DNA of 64,000 nt from Rhodanobacter spathiphylli B39. Its GTDB lineage: Bacteria; Pseudomonadota; Gammaproteobacteria; Xanthomonadales; Rhodanobacteraceae. Of the stretch, positions 27,195-36,140 are shown one piece after another. The position numbers were made by a program, and so were the translations under genes. Below the pieces are notes generated by a model. It had not been told where the DNA came from, did no database searches, and worked only from the letters and a program-made list of their open reading frames with translations. The stretch is taken from assembly GCF_000264295.1 (NCBI RefSeq), contig NZ_AJXT01000004.1:620001-684000 (forward strand). The letters are read 5' to 3'. Position 1 is the first letter of the stretch. Each line of letters starts with the position of its first letter.

Positions 27195-27469
27195 ACATGC
27201 AGGAGCACAAGTCATTCACTTTTCTTCCGACGTTTCGTCGTGACTTCCCGCTTTTCGTGGGTCGCTGTCGCCTCGTCAAATTAAGGCGGCCACCGATGTT
27301 GTATCGTTTGATCCGGCCACCACCCGTCCAGACGCACATGGACGGCTCGGAACCGGTGTTTGCCAAGGCAGGTCAACCGAAGCCTGTGTTCGATCCTGCG
27401 CACATGCCCGCAGGCGAAGGTCAGTCATTCAATTCATTCAGACGTAAACACGAAAAAACAGGGAGTTCC
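27195..27469 (+). other. Intergenic leader of the second paralog
   Basis: Together with 27070-27194 this leaves 400 bp without a gene. Past the terminator the DNA is AT-richer than the neighbouring genes. It presumably holds the promoter and leader of the gene at 27470; I cannot fix a -35/-10 pair with confidence. A GGGAG ribosome-binding site precedes the ATG. Confidence 0.4.
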
Positions 27470-27865
27470 ATGAAGAATCGCAGTCATCTCGGCACTCGCA
27501 CCAATGGCCGCCGTGCGGGTTGGTCCTTGCTTGGCCTGTCCGTGGCAATTGCTGTCAGCGTGTCCGGAACGGCAGGAGTCACCGCTGCCCATGCCCAAGC
27601 AACTGTTGGCAAGGTTTTTGGCTGGGCGCCCGCGGGTGTCACCATCACCGCGCACAGCAACACCGGCGTCCATCGTCACACCACGGCCAACGACAAAGGC
27701 CGCTACACCATCGGAGCACTGCCCATGGGTGTCTACGAAGTGGCGCTGGAAAAAGATGGCAAGGCCATCGATACGCGTCCGAACATCAAGCTCACCGTGG
27801 GTCGCGGTGCGGAAGTCGATTTCGCCTGCGATCACGACCAGTGCGCGAAACCTTCCGGTAACTAG
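27470..27865 (+). CDS. Secreted stand-alone carboxypeptidase-regulatory-like domain, paralog 2
   Basis: A 131-residue exported protein, clearly homologous along its mature part to the one at 26689 (shared KGRY-IGALP-GVY and EKDG cores, both followed by VGRG and VDF). The signal peptide ends near AHA-QA (about residue 43). The ATG at 27470 with GGGAG 5 bp upstream is preferred to an in-frame start 312 bp earlier, because that stretch lies in the terminator region. The C-terminus adds CDHDQC, two cysteines absent from paralog 1. Neither copy is attached to a receptor barrel. Confidence 0.78.
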   Translation: MKNRSHLGTRTNGRRAGWSLLGLSVAIAVSVSGTAGVTAAHAQATVGKVFGWAPAGVTITAHSNTGVHRHTTANDKGRYTIGALPMGVYEVALEKDGKAIDTRPNIKLTVGRGAEVDFACDHDQCAKPSGN

Positions 27866-27872
27866 AGTTGCG

Positions 27873-27903
27873 TGCTTATCGCGCTGCGACAGTGCGATAA
27901 GCA
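27873..27903 (+). terminator. Hairpin after paralog 2
   Basis: A perfect 10-bp stem (TGCTTATCGC at 27873-27882, complement at 27894-27903) 8 bp after the stop, without a T-run. It lies between convergent genes and may act as a transcript end or stabiliser. Confidence 0.5.
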
Positions 27904-28008
27904 TCCGGAAAGGCATGGGGCATGCTTGCCCGTCGACTTGAGGTGACCGCCCGGTGCGCAAAGGCGCCGGGGTTCCGACCTGGAATATTCAGAGTTCGCT
28001 TTGCAGAT

Positions 28009-29580
28009 TCACCAGTCGGTCGGCTTGTAGTCCTTGAGGAACTGCCCCCACACATGCTCGCCGGTGTTGATGCCGTGGATGATCGGGTCGACGATGCGTG
28101 CGGCGCCGTCGACGATGTCCAACGGCGGGTGGAAGCGTTCTTCCGCCACCTTCCTCGCGGCCAGCTCGGCCGGGTCCTCGTCGGTCACCCAGCCGGTGTC
28201 CACGCTGTTCATGTGGATGCCGTCGTTGTGGTAATCGGTCGCCGAGGTGCGCGTCATCATGTTGAGCGCGGCCTTGGCCATGTTGGTGTGCGGGTGCCGG
28301 GTGGTCTTGAAGTTGCGGTAGAACTGGCCTTCCATCGCCGACACGTTGACGATGTGCTTGTCCCGATTGGCCGTGCGCAGCATCAGCGGCTTCAGTCGCG
28401 CATTGATGATGAACGGCGCGATCGCGTTCACCAGCTGCACCTCCAGCAACTCCACCGACGGCACCTCGGCCATCAGCAGGCGCCATGAATTGCGCTGGCG
28501 CAGGTCGACCTGCTGCAGGTCCTGGTCGAGCCGGCCTTCGGGGAACAGGTGGCTCTGCGCCAGCAGTTCCTCCGGCAGCAGCGCCACCTGGGACAGCTCG
28601 GCGGCGCGGGTCAGGCCGGGAACGGACGAATCGTACCGGGCTGGCGCATCGCCTTGCGGCAGGATGTTCGAGCTGCGCAAACCCTCGTAGTGGCCGACCA
28701 GCTGGCGCACATGCTCGGGCATGTCGTGCAGCGCGGCGGTCTCGCCTTCCATCATGTGGGCGTAGAAGTCCGGCGGTCGGCGCACGGTCTGGCAGGCGTT
28801 GTTGATGATGAAGTCCAGCCGCGGTCGGGTGGCCACCAGTTCCTGGCAGAACGCTTCCACGCTGGGCGTGTGGCGCAGGTCCAGGCCGTAGACCTGCAGC
28901 CGGTGACCCCATTCGGCGAAGTCCGGTTCCGCCGCGTAGCGCGCCGCCGAATCGCGTGGGAAGCGCGTGGTGACGATAAGCTCGGCGCCGGCGCGCAGCA
29001 GTTTCAGGCCGGCCTGGTAGCCGATCTTCACCCGGCCTCCGGTGAGCAGGGCCACGCGTCCGCTGAGGTCGGCCAGTTCGTCGCGCTTGGCGTAGTTGAA
29101 TGCGGCGCAGTCGGGGCACATCTGGTCGTAGAAGAAGTGCAGGGTGGCGTATTTCTTCTTGCAGACGTAGCAGTGCCGGGGCTCGATGGCTTCGCGCGGC
29201 TGCGCGGCATCGGCCTCCGGTGGGATGTCGTGCGGCTGGAACCCCTGCGGCGGGAACAGGTTGGCCGTGGTGAACACGGGGCGACGGCGCAGCGTGCGGA
29301 TGCCGGTCTGGTTGAGTACCGATTCCTCCGCCTCGACCTTGCTGGCGTAACGCGCCTTTTCGGCCGCCTTCAGCTTGATCCGGCGCGCCACCGGGTCGGG
29401 GTGGTAGACCTGTGCCACGGCCTGGTGCAGGCGCTGGCGATCGTCAGCCGGCAGCCGATCCAGCAGCTCGCGATCCGCCGCTACCGATTCCAGCAGCTCA
29501 GCCGCTTCGCGCAGACGTTCCAGCAGGCGGGCATCGGTGTCTTCGGGCGGGGAGGCGGGGGGCACGTTCAAGGCGGTCAT
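28009..29580 (-). CDS. SDR-fold protein with N-terminal zinc ribbon and lost catalytic Tyr
   Basis: A 523-residue protein, about twice a normal SDR. Residues 1-130 are a charged helical region. A zinc-ribbon-like motif follows with Cys137, Cys140, Cys155 and Cys158 (CYVC and CPDC). The Rossmann domain begins ALLTGGRVKIG at 177-187, with FIINNACQTVRRPPDF and HIVNVSAMEGQF further on. At the place of the catalytic YxxxK the sequence reads TNMAKAAL, so Lys is kept but Tyr is Thr. Activity may differ from a classical dehydrogenase. It has no operon partner; 331 bp separate it from the divergent gene at 29912. Confidence 0.8.
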   Translation of the reverse strand: MTALNVPPASPPEDTDARLLERLREAAELLESVAADRELLDRLPADDRQRLHQAVAQVYHPDPVARRIKLKAAEKARYASKVEAEESVLNQTGIRTLRRRPVFTTANLFPPQGFQPHDIPPEADAAQPREAIEPRHCYVCKKKYATLHFFYDQMCPDCAAFNYAKRDELADLSGRVALLTGGRVKIGYQAGLKLLRAGAELIVTTRFPRDSAARYAAEPDFAEWGHRLQVYGLDLRHTPSVEAFCQELVATRPRLDFIINNACQTVRRPPDFYAHMMEGETAALHDMPEHVRQLVGHYEGLRSSNILPQGDAPARYDSSVPGLTRAAELSQVALLPEELLAQSHLFPEGRLDQDLQQVDLRQRNSWRLLMAEVPSVELLEVQLVNAIAPFIINARLKPLMLRTANRDKHIVNVSAMEGQFYRNFKTTRHPHTNMAKAALNMMTRTSATDYHNDGIHMNSVDTGWVTDEDPAELAARKVAEERFHPPLDIVDGAARIVDPIIHGINTGEHVWGQFLKDYKPTDW

Positions 29581-29911
29581 TCTTCGTCGGTCATCGGCAG
29601 GGAGGGGAGAGCACGCGGGGTGGCGTGCCGCAACCGCCTATTTTGCCTGTTTTTCCCCGCCAACCGGGAAATTCGGGGCGTTCGGGGCGTGCGATGTCCC
29701 CGATCCGACCCGCACGAGCTTCCAGCGATGGGAGCCAGCGCACATTTTGTTGGCGTGGTCGATGCAAGAGTGGCCCCGTAGTTGTCCAGGCTGGACGGCA
29801 GGTATTCGGGTGACGGGCGCTGGCAGAGTCGAGAGCCGTGGTCGCCCAAGCAGGCAGGGTTGTTTTGTGAGTTTGTCGATTTCTGCAAGTGCGCCAGTGC
29901 AAGAGGCCGCC
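29581..29911. other. Divergent intergenic region
   Basis: A 331-bp gap between the SDR-like gene (minus) and the orphan gene (plus). It should contain both promoters, but no clear -35/-10 pair, operator or small gene stands out. A GTG at 29867 could extend the orphan gene by 15 residues. Confidence 0.4.
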
Positions 29912-30949
29912 ATGGCCGATCCGTCCGTCGTATTGCCGACCATCAAGAGCGTGCTCGACAGCCTGCCGACCGCGCACCGCGCCCTGCCGATCGGGCGCCG
30001 GATCGTCGGCCAGGGCTGCCACGGGGCCGCCCGCAGTGACGAGACCACGCCACGCGTCCGTTTCGTCTATTTCCCGGCCGGGGCCGAGCATGACCGCCAT
30101 GCCGCCTACCATCGCCATCTGATCACCGCCGAAATCCTGCTTGAGCGCGTACTGGCGGCCCACGCCGCCGGGCTGCGCTCGATGGCCCCGTCGCTGGATT
30201 ACGCGGCCGAGGCGCGCGCCACGGTTCCGCCTCCGCCTGGCCTGTTTCATCGCGCCACGCTGGAACACCGGCGCTGGTACCGCGCCGACGGCAGCGCCCG
30301 CCCTGTGCCGCTGACGCAGGAGGCACTGTCCCTGCGGATGGCGGCCACCGACGAGTTGTCCATGCGGGAAGCCCGGGCCCGCACCGCGCAGCGTTCGCAT
30401 GCTTTGCCGGCACGCGACCAGGCCTGGCTGGTGGCCCGCCGAGGCATTCCGCTGGGCCAGCGCCCGCTGAACCAGCCGGAGTGCCGCAGGCTGGCCGCTG
30501 CCCTCGACGGGATCTGGCAGGCATCCACAGGCAACTCGCACGTGGAACGGACCAACCGGCGGATCGCGCTGAGCGTGGTGGCCGTGCTGGGCAGCCTGCT
30601 GGATGAATACGTGGCCTCGCCCTTCCAGTGCGCCGCCTTGAGCGAGGCGTTCAACACGAGCCACCTGGCCCATCTGCGCCAGACCATCGCGAACTCGCGC
30701 CGGACCGAGTCGGCATCGGACAGCCTGCGGGCCGGTCCGAAGGCCTGGTTTGCCGCCAAGGCCGTCCGCATGCGCGCCGAACACCAGCTCGGCCTGTCGA
30801 TGTCGCCAACGGCGTCCGCCAGCATCCGGCTGTCCGGCCGTGCCGTGGTGACCATGATCGGCGGTCGTCTGTACACCTTCATCGACGGTCGGCGCTCGGG
30901 CTCGCGCCGGTTGCCGTCCCTGCTGGCGGCGGACGCGCTGTCGGCCTGA
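29912..30949 (+). CDS. Protein of unknown function (345 aa)
   Basis: I do not recognise this protein. From the ATG at 29912 it has 345 residues, no signal peptide and no membrane helix. It is rich in Ala, Arg and Ser, with a mostly helical look; motifs include HVERTNRRIALSVVAVLGSLLDEY in the middle and VVTMIGGRLYTFIDGRRSG near the end. Two long open frames lie on the opposite strand, but this frame has the usual GC3 pattern of its neighbours and an even amino-acid composition, so I take it as real. Next downstream is an ECF sigma factor in the same direction (116 bp gap). An accessory role in that signalling set is possible but unsupported. Confidence 0.6.
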   Translation: MADPSVVLPTIKSVLDSLPTAHRALPIGRRIVGQGCHGAARSDETTPRVRFVYFPAGAEHDRHAAYHRHLITAEILLERVLAAHAAGLRSMAPSLDYAAEARATVPPPPGLFHRATLEHRRWYRADGSARPVPLTQEALSLRMAATDELSMREARARTAQRSHALPARDQAWLVARRGIPLGQRPLNQPECRRLAAALDGIWQASTGNSHVERTNRRIALSVVAVLGSLLDEYVASPFQCAALSEAFNTSHLAHLRQTIANSRRTESASDSLRAGPKAWFAAKAVRMRAEHQLGLSMSPTASASIRLSGRAVVTMIGGRLYTFIDGRRSGSRRLPSLLAADALSA

Positions 30950-31065
30950 GCCGATGGCCCAACGCGGAGCCCGACCGGGCCATTGCAGGGCCGAACAAGG
31001 CACGGATTACCGGCAAAGGCGTACCATGCGGCGCTAAGGATGGCGGCTGCAGGGAGGTGCTCGTC

Positions 31066-31596
31066 GTGTCCGATTCCCGACCCCTGGCCAGCGACGGTTC
31101 CACCGACGCGCTGTTCGTCGTGGTGTACGCGCGACTCAAGGCGATGGCCGCCCGACAGTTGTCGAACCGTCGCCAGGCCACCCTGGATACCACCGAACTG
31201 GTGCACGAACTGTACCTGCGCATGGGCCAGCGCGAGGCCCTGCATTTCGACCATCCCGCCCAGTTCTTTGCCTACGCCGCGCGCGCCATGCGCCACCTGC
31301 TGATCAACCGCGCCCGTGATCGCCTGCGCCTGTGCGCGGGCGGGCAATGGTTGCGCGTCACCCTCGACGACCAGGATCTGAAACTGGCGCTCGACACCGC
31401 CGAGCAGACGCTGGCGCTGGACGCCGCGCTGGACGCACTGGAACAGTCCGATGCCCGTGCTGCCCAGGTGGTGGAGCTGCGTTACTTCGCCGGGCTCAGC
31501 CTGGAGCAGGTCGCCGATACGCTCGGTGTGGCCCGGCGCACCATCGATCGCGACTGGCGCTTCGCCCGCGCGTTCATCAAGGCGCGCATGGGTTGA
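31066..31596 (+). CDS. ECF-type RNA polymerase sigma factor (TIGR02999-like)
   Basis: Extracytoplasmic-function sigma factor of the group linked to large Ser/Thr kinases. The GTG at 31066 is chosen because AGGGAGG lies 8 bp upstream; a GTG at 31057 is inside that site. The 176 residues include region 2 (TTELVHELYLRM, HFDHPAQFFAYAARAMRHLLINRARDR) and region 4 (VVELRYFAGLSLEQVADTLGVARRTIDRDWRFARAF). No anti-sigma factor is adjacent; instead a TPR kinase follows 131 bp downstream, the usual arrangement of this group, and may control it by phosphorylation. Confidence 0.88.
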   Translation: MSDSRPLASDGSTDALFVVVYARLKAMAARQLSNRRQATLDTTELVHELYLRMGQREALHFDHPAQFFAYAARAMRHLLINRARDRLRLCAGGQWLRVTLDDQDLKLALDTAEQTLALDAALDALEQSDARAAQVVELRYFAGLSLEQVADTLGVARRTIDRDWRFARAFIKARMG

Positions 31597-31727
31597 GAGG
31601 ATGCCGGGGTTGAGGATGCCGAACCCGGCATGCCGCCGTGGTGGCGGCGAAGCGCAGCGGGGGGCGAGGTCGCAAACGGGGCATGTTCGGGGTTAACCGT
31701 GGCAAGGCATACCGTGGGGAGTTCGGC

Positions 31728-34538
31728 GTGGAGCCTGCAACGACAATACGCGACGTGTTCGAAGCGGCGCTTGGCCTGCCCGCCGCAGAGCGTGCGCGCC
31801 TGCTGGACGAGCGCTGTCCCGATCCGCTCCGGCGCGCGGAGATCGAACGCCTGCTCGCCGCCGACGCCACTGAAGGCGAGCTGCTGTCCACCGGCGACGC
31901 CGCCTGCGCCGCGCGGGCCATCGGCGACACCAGCGTCGCCCAGGCGCTGCCGGCCGGCAGCCGCATCGGTCCGTTCGAGCTGGTCGAGGTGCTGGGCGAG
32001 GGCGGTTCGTCCACGGTGTTCCGGGCCTTTCGCCAGGTCGATGGCGTACGCCAGGAAGTGGCGATCAAGCTGCTGGCGCGCGGCCTCTATACCGCCGACG
32101 CGCAGCGCCAGTTCCGCCGCGAGCGCGAGGCGCTGGCACGCCTGCGTCATCCCGGCATCGCCCGGCTGATCGAGGGTGGCATCACCGAGGCCGGCCTGGC
32201 CTATATCGCACTGGAGCTGGTCGACGGCCTGCCAATCACCCGCTATGCCAGCCAGCACCGGCTGGACTTGCGCCAGCGGCTGGTGCTGTTCCTGATGGTC
32301 TGCCGTGCGGTGGAGACGGCGCATCGGGCACTGATCGTGCACCGTGACCTGAAGCCTTCCAACGTGCTGGTCACCGCCGACGGCCACGTCAAGCTGCTCG
32401 ACTTCGGCATCGCCATGCTGCTCGACGAGGATGCCGCCGAGCAGATCCATACCCAGCATCGCGCCTTGACACCCGCCTACGCGGCGCCCGAACAGTTCGC
32501 CCAGGAGCCGGTCAACGCGGCGACCGACGTGTATGCGCTGGGCGTGTTGCTGGACGAACTGATCACCGGGCAACGGCGCGCCAGCGCGGATGCCGGTACG
32601 CCATCGTCTCGGCTCAGCCCGGATACCGTCACCACGGCTTACGGCACCGTGCCGGCCGGCGTGTCGACGCTGCGACACAAGCTGCGCGGCGATCTCGACA
32701 ACATCGTGCTGAAAGCCACCGCCAGCGAAGCGGAGCGTCGCTACGCCTCGGCCGGCGCGCTGGCCGAGGACATCGAGCGCCACCTGGACCGCCAGCCGGT
32801 GCTCGCCCATCCGCCGTCGCGGTGGTATCGCACCAGCAAGTTCGTGGCCCGCCATCGCGGTGGCGTCGTGCTCACCGCGTTGTTCATGGCGGCCGTCCTC
32901 ACCTCGTTGTCGATCGCGCTGTGGCAGGCACAGGTGGCCCGCCAGCAGGCCGCACGCGCGAACATGGTGCGGGATTTCGTCGAGAGCCTGTTCGCGCCGG
33001 TGCGCTACGGTACCGCCCCCTCCGAACAACCCAGCCTGGACGAATTGCTGGCCCATGGCGTCGCGAAGCTCGACAACGCGCCGTCGATGGATGACGGCAG
33101 CCAGGTGGACCTGCTGGCGATGTTCTCGCGCCTGTACGAGGATCTTGGCGATGTCGCGCAAGCGCGGCAGCTGGCGAACCGGGCCGTCGCCCTGTCGGAA
33201 CGGACGCTGGCGCCGTCCGCCATCGAATCGATCCGTGCGCTGACCGCCAGGGGCTACGCTGCGGTGCGCATGGAGGACTACGCCGACGGTGGCACCGACC
33301 TGCGGCTTGCCCACCAGCGCATGCTGGCACAGGGCATCCGCGGCGAAGCGCTGATCGACCTGCTCGGTCCGCTGGGCGCGGTCGAGAACAGCGAAGGCCA
33401 TGGCGAAGCCGCGCTCGATCTCGCCCGCGAGGCGCTGGCCGAACGGATCGACAGCTGGGGACCGGACGATCCGCGGGTCGGCATCGGCTACAACGACGTC
33501 GCCTCCGCGCTGGAAGGCCTGGAACGCTACGACGAGGCGATCCCGATGTGGCGCAAGACGTGGCAGTTCGAGCTCGCGCATTTCGGACCGTCCAGCAGCC
33601 AGACGACGCTGGCGCTGGCCGGCCTGGCTTCGTCCAGCTTTCGCGCCGGCCACTGGACGCAGGCGCATGCACTGTTCGGGCAGGCCCTGGCGATGTACGC
33701 CCGCAACGGCAACGCGCCCCAGCTCACCCAGGTGTATGCGGCGCAGAAAGCTTGCGTGCTGGAAGGGTTGCGCGCCGATCACGCCAGCGCGCAGGCGCGT
33801 TGCGGGCAGGCGCAGGCCTGGTCGGCCGCTGGCTTCGGCGCGGACACCGCCCTGCATGGCGACTCACTGGAAGCCACGGCGTTCGGCGAGGTGGAGGCAG
33901 GCGATCTCGTCGCTGCGCGCAAGCTGTTCGACGCGGCCCGCAAGCTGTACGGCAGTGACCCGGCCAACCGCATGCGGATCGGCCGGGTGGACAGCGAGCT
34001 GGCCGGCATCGCCCTGCTGGAAGGCCAGCCTGCCGTGGCGCGCGAGCTGCTGCCCGAGGCCATCGCCGGCCTGCGCACGCGCAAGTACCGGATGCCGCCG
34101 TTGATCGCCGAGGCGCGCCTGCTGCTGGCCTGCACCCGGACGCCCGCCACGCCGTGTCCGCCCGACCTGCAGGCGACGGTCGAGCATGACCTTGCTGCGG
34201 TGGCGTCGCGCAACGACCCGCAACTGCTGTGGGTGCACACGCTGCTGGCGCAGGTCGAGCTGGCGCATGACCAGGCCGGCGCGGCAAGGGCCCGGCTGAC
34301 AGCAGCGATTCCCCGTGCCGCCGGCGATTTGCCACCGGCGCATCCGCGTCGACTCGCGGCGCAGCTGTGGCTTGCCGTGGCCGCGGCGCGCAGCGGCGAC
34401 TGCGCCGATGCCGAAGCGCAGGCCCGCGCTGCCAGCGCGACCATCCAGCTTGGCGGCCTCGCTGCACATCCCGAACTGGCCAGCGCCAGCACGCTGCTGC
34501 GCCACCCCCTGGCATCCTGCGGCCCGCTGCTGAACTGA
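31728..34538 (+). CDS. Membrane Ser/Thr protein kinase with extracytoplasmic TPR region
   Basis: Hanks-type kinase of 936 residues from the GTG at 31728 (GGGGAG 6 bp upstream); earlier in-frame starts (31638, 31683) give an unusual basic tail. The kinase domain spans about residues 82-350: glycine loop GEGGSSTVFRA (90-100), Lys114 in VAIK, HRDLKPSN with Asp207, DFG with Asp225, and APEQ. A single membrane helix lies at about 378-400 (VLTALFMAAVLTSLSIALW). The C-terminal 530 residues are TPR-like helical repeats outside the cytoplasm. The pairing with the upstream ECF sigma factor indicates a phosphorylation-controlled regulon; target genes are unknown. Confidence 0.9.
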   Translation: MEPATTIRDVFEAALGLPAAERARLLDERCPDPLRRAEIERLLAADATEGELLSTGDAACAARAIGDTSVAQALPAGSRIGPFELVEVLGEGGSSTVFRAFRQVDGVRQEVAIKLLARGLYTADAQRQFRREREALARLRHPGIARLIEGGITEAGLAYIALELVDGLPITRYASQHRLDLRQRLVLFLMVCRAVETAHRALIVHRDLKPSNVLVTADGHVKLLDFGIAMLLDEDAAEQIHTQHRALTPAYAAPEQFAQEPVNAATDVYALGVLLDELITGQRRASADAGTPSSRLSPDTVTTAYGTVPAGVSTLRHKLRGDLDNIVLKATASEAERRYASAGALAEDIERHLDRQPVLAHPPSRWYRTSKFVARHRGGVVLTALFMAAVLTSLSIALWQAQVARQQAARANMVRDFVESLFAPVRYGTAPSEQPSLDELLAHGVAKLDNAPSMDDGSQVDLLAMFSRLYEDLGDVAQARQLANRAVALSERTLAPSAIESIRALTARGYAAVRMEDYADGGTDLRLAHQRMLAQGIRGEALIDLLGPLGAVENSEGHGEAALDLAREALAERIDSWGPDDPRVGIGYNDVASALEGLERYDEAIPMWRKTWQFELAHFGPSSSQTTLALAGLASSSFRAGHWTQAHALFGQALAMYARNGNAPQLTQVYAAQKACVLEGLRADHASAQARCGQAQAWSAAGFGADTALHGDSLEATAFGEVEAGDLVAARKLFDAARKLYGSDPANRMRIGRVDSELAGIALLEGQPAVARELLPEAIAGLRTRKYRMPPLIAEARLLLACTRTPATPCPPDLQATVEHDLAAVASRNDPQLLWVHTLLAQVELAHDQAGAARARLTAAIPRAAGDLPPAHPRRLAAQLWLAVAAARSGDCADAEAQARAASATIQLGGLAAHPELASASTLLRHPLASCGPLLN

Positions 34539-34699
34539 CCCGCGCTTGCAGCGTTCCACCCGTCGCCCCGCCTGGCCTGCGTGAACCACGCGTGGGCGTG
34601 TCGCAACTTGTCGCCCTTCGGTGTTCTCCGTCTTGCCACGACCACGCGGTCGGGCGGGGCAGGGGCTGCATCAACGACAAGCCAAGGGGGCAAACCGTC

Positions 34700-36121
34700 A
34701 TGTTCCATCAGCGCACTTTCGTATCCGTCGCAGCCGGCCTGGTCCTGCTGGCGACCGTCGTCGGCACACCGGCGCAGGATCGACGTCACCAGCCATCACC
34801 GGCCAACACGCTGGTCACCGCCAACCCTTCGGGCTGGCTGCAGACCACCACGCCTGGTGGCAGCATCGACACCGCCAACCCGTTCTTCCAGAGCTTCGGG
34901 CCCAACGGTCGCACCTGCGATTCCTGTCATCGGCAGGCCCAGGGCTGGTCGATCACCCCGGACGAGCTGCGCCAGCGCTTCGCCAGGACCAACGGCAACG
35001 ATCCGATCTTCCGCCTGGTCGATGGTGCCGTTTCGCCGCGAGCCGATGTGTCCAGCCTCTACGCGCGGCGCATCGCCTACTCCATGCTGCTCAACCGGGG
35101 CCTGATCCGCGTCGGCATGCCGATGCCGGCGAATGCCGAGTTTCGCCTGACCCGCGTCGATGATCCCTACGGTTACGCCAGTGCGAGCGACCTGTCGCTG
35201 TTTCGGCGCCCGCTGCCGTCGACCAACCTGATCTGGCTCACCGCGGTCATGTGGGACGGGCGTGAGACCGTCGCGCCGTTCAAGCCGCCGATGGATGCCG
35301 GCATCAATCACGAGGACATCATCGAGAGCCTGGCCTCGCAGGCACGCGATGCCATCCTCGGCCACGAGGAGGCCGCGGTGGCACCCGACGCCAGCGTGAT
35401 CGATCGCATCGTGGATTTCGAGCTGCATCTGTTCACTGCCCAGCTGATCGACCAGGACGCCGGCAAGCTCAATGCCGAGGACGGCATGGGCGGCGCCAGC
35501 ATCCTGGCGCAACAGCGCTTCTGGGTCGGCATCAACGATACCCTGGGCGGCGATCCCACCGGCGATGCCTTCGACGAGAAGGCGATGCGCCTGTTCGACG
35601 AGTGGAACGTCCCCGGCGCCCAGTTCAGCCACGATCGCGGCGAGCGGGCGCGGGCCGCGGTCGCCCGCGGCGAGCAGCTCTTCAACACGCTGCCGATCGC
35701 GATCAGCGGCGTGGCCGGGCTCAACGACGTGACCGGCCTGCCCGTCATCCAGGGCAGCTGCAGCAGCTGCCACAACGCGCCGAACATCGGCAACCACTCG
35801 GCGGCGCTGCCGGTCAACATCGGCATCGCCGACGCTAGCCGACGCACGCCGGACATGCCGTTGTACACGTTGACCAACAACGCCACGGGCAGGAGCGTGC
35901 AGACCACCGACCCCGGCCTGGCATTGCGTACCGGCAAGTGGGCCGACATCGGCAAGTTCAAGGGGCCGATCCTGCGCGGGCTCGCCGCACGCGCGCCGTA
36001 CTTCCACAACGGTTCGGCCGCGACGCTGATGGACGTGGTCGACTTCTACGACACGCGCTTCAACGTGCACATGAGCGGGCAGCAGAAAAGCGATCTGGTC
36101 GCGTTCCTGTCGGCGCTCTGA
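34700..36121 (+). CDS. Di-heme cytochrome c peroxidase-like protein
   Basis: Periplasmic c-type cytochrome of 473 residues, related to the CcpA/MauG superfamily. The ATG at 34700 follows AAGGGGG; the first 25 residues form a signal peptide. Two haem-binding motifs are seen: CDSCH (Cys73, Cys76, His77) and CSSCH (Cys354, Cys357, His358). The end, APYFHNGSAATLMDVVDFYDTRF, is characteristic of the family. The size exceeds classical CcpA (about 330), so it may be a larger oxidase-type member. It follows the kinase gene with 161 bp between; co-regulation is only suggested. Confidence 0.85.
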   Translation: MFHQRTFVSVAAGLVLLATVVGTPAQDRRHQPSPANTLVTANPSGWLQTTTPGGSIDTANPFFQSFGPNGRTCDSCHRQAQGWSITPDELRQRFARTNGNDPIFRLVDGAVSPRADVSSLYARRIAYSMLLNRGLIRVGMPMPANAEFRLTRVDDPYGYASASDLSLFRRPLPSTNLIWLTAVMWDGRETVAPFKPPMDAGINHEDIIESLASQARDAILGHEEAAVAPDASVIDRIVDFELHLFTAQLIDQDAGKLNAEDGMGGASILAQQRFWVGINDTLGGDPTGDAFDEKAMRLFDEWNVPGAQFSHDRGERARAAVARGEQLFNTLPIAISGVAGLNDVTGLPVIQGSCSSCHNAPNIGNHSAALPVNIGIADASRRTPDMPLYTLTNNATGRSVQTTDPGLALRTGKWADIGKFKGPILRGLAARAPYFHNGSAATLMDVVDFYDTRFNVHMSGQQKSDLVAFLSAL

Positions 36122-36140
36122 ACCCCCTTGCCCGGGCCGG

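Noticed and set aside
31638-31727. N-terminal extension of the Ser/Thr kinase
   Set aside because: Adds an Arg/Gly-rich tail without a ribosome-binding site; the GTG at 31728 has GGGGAG in position.
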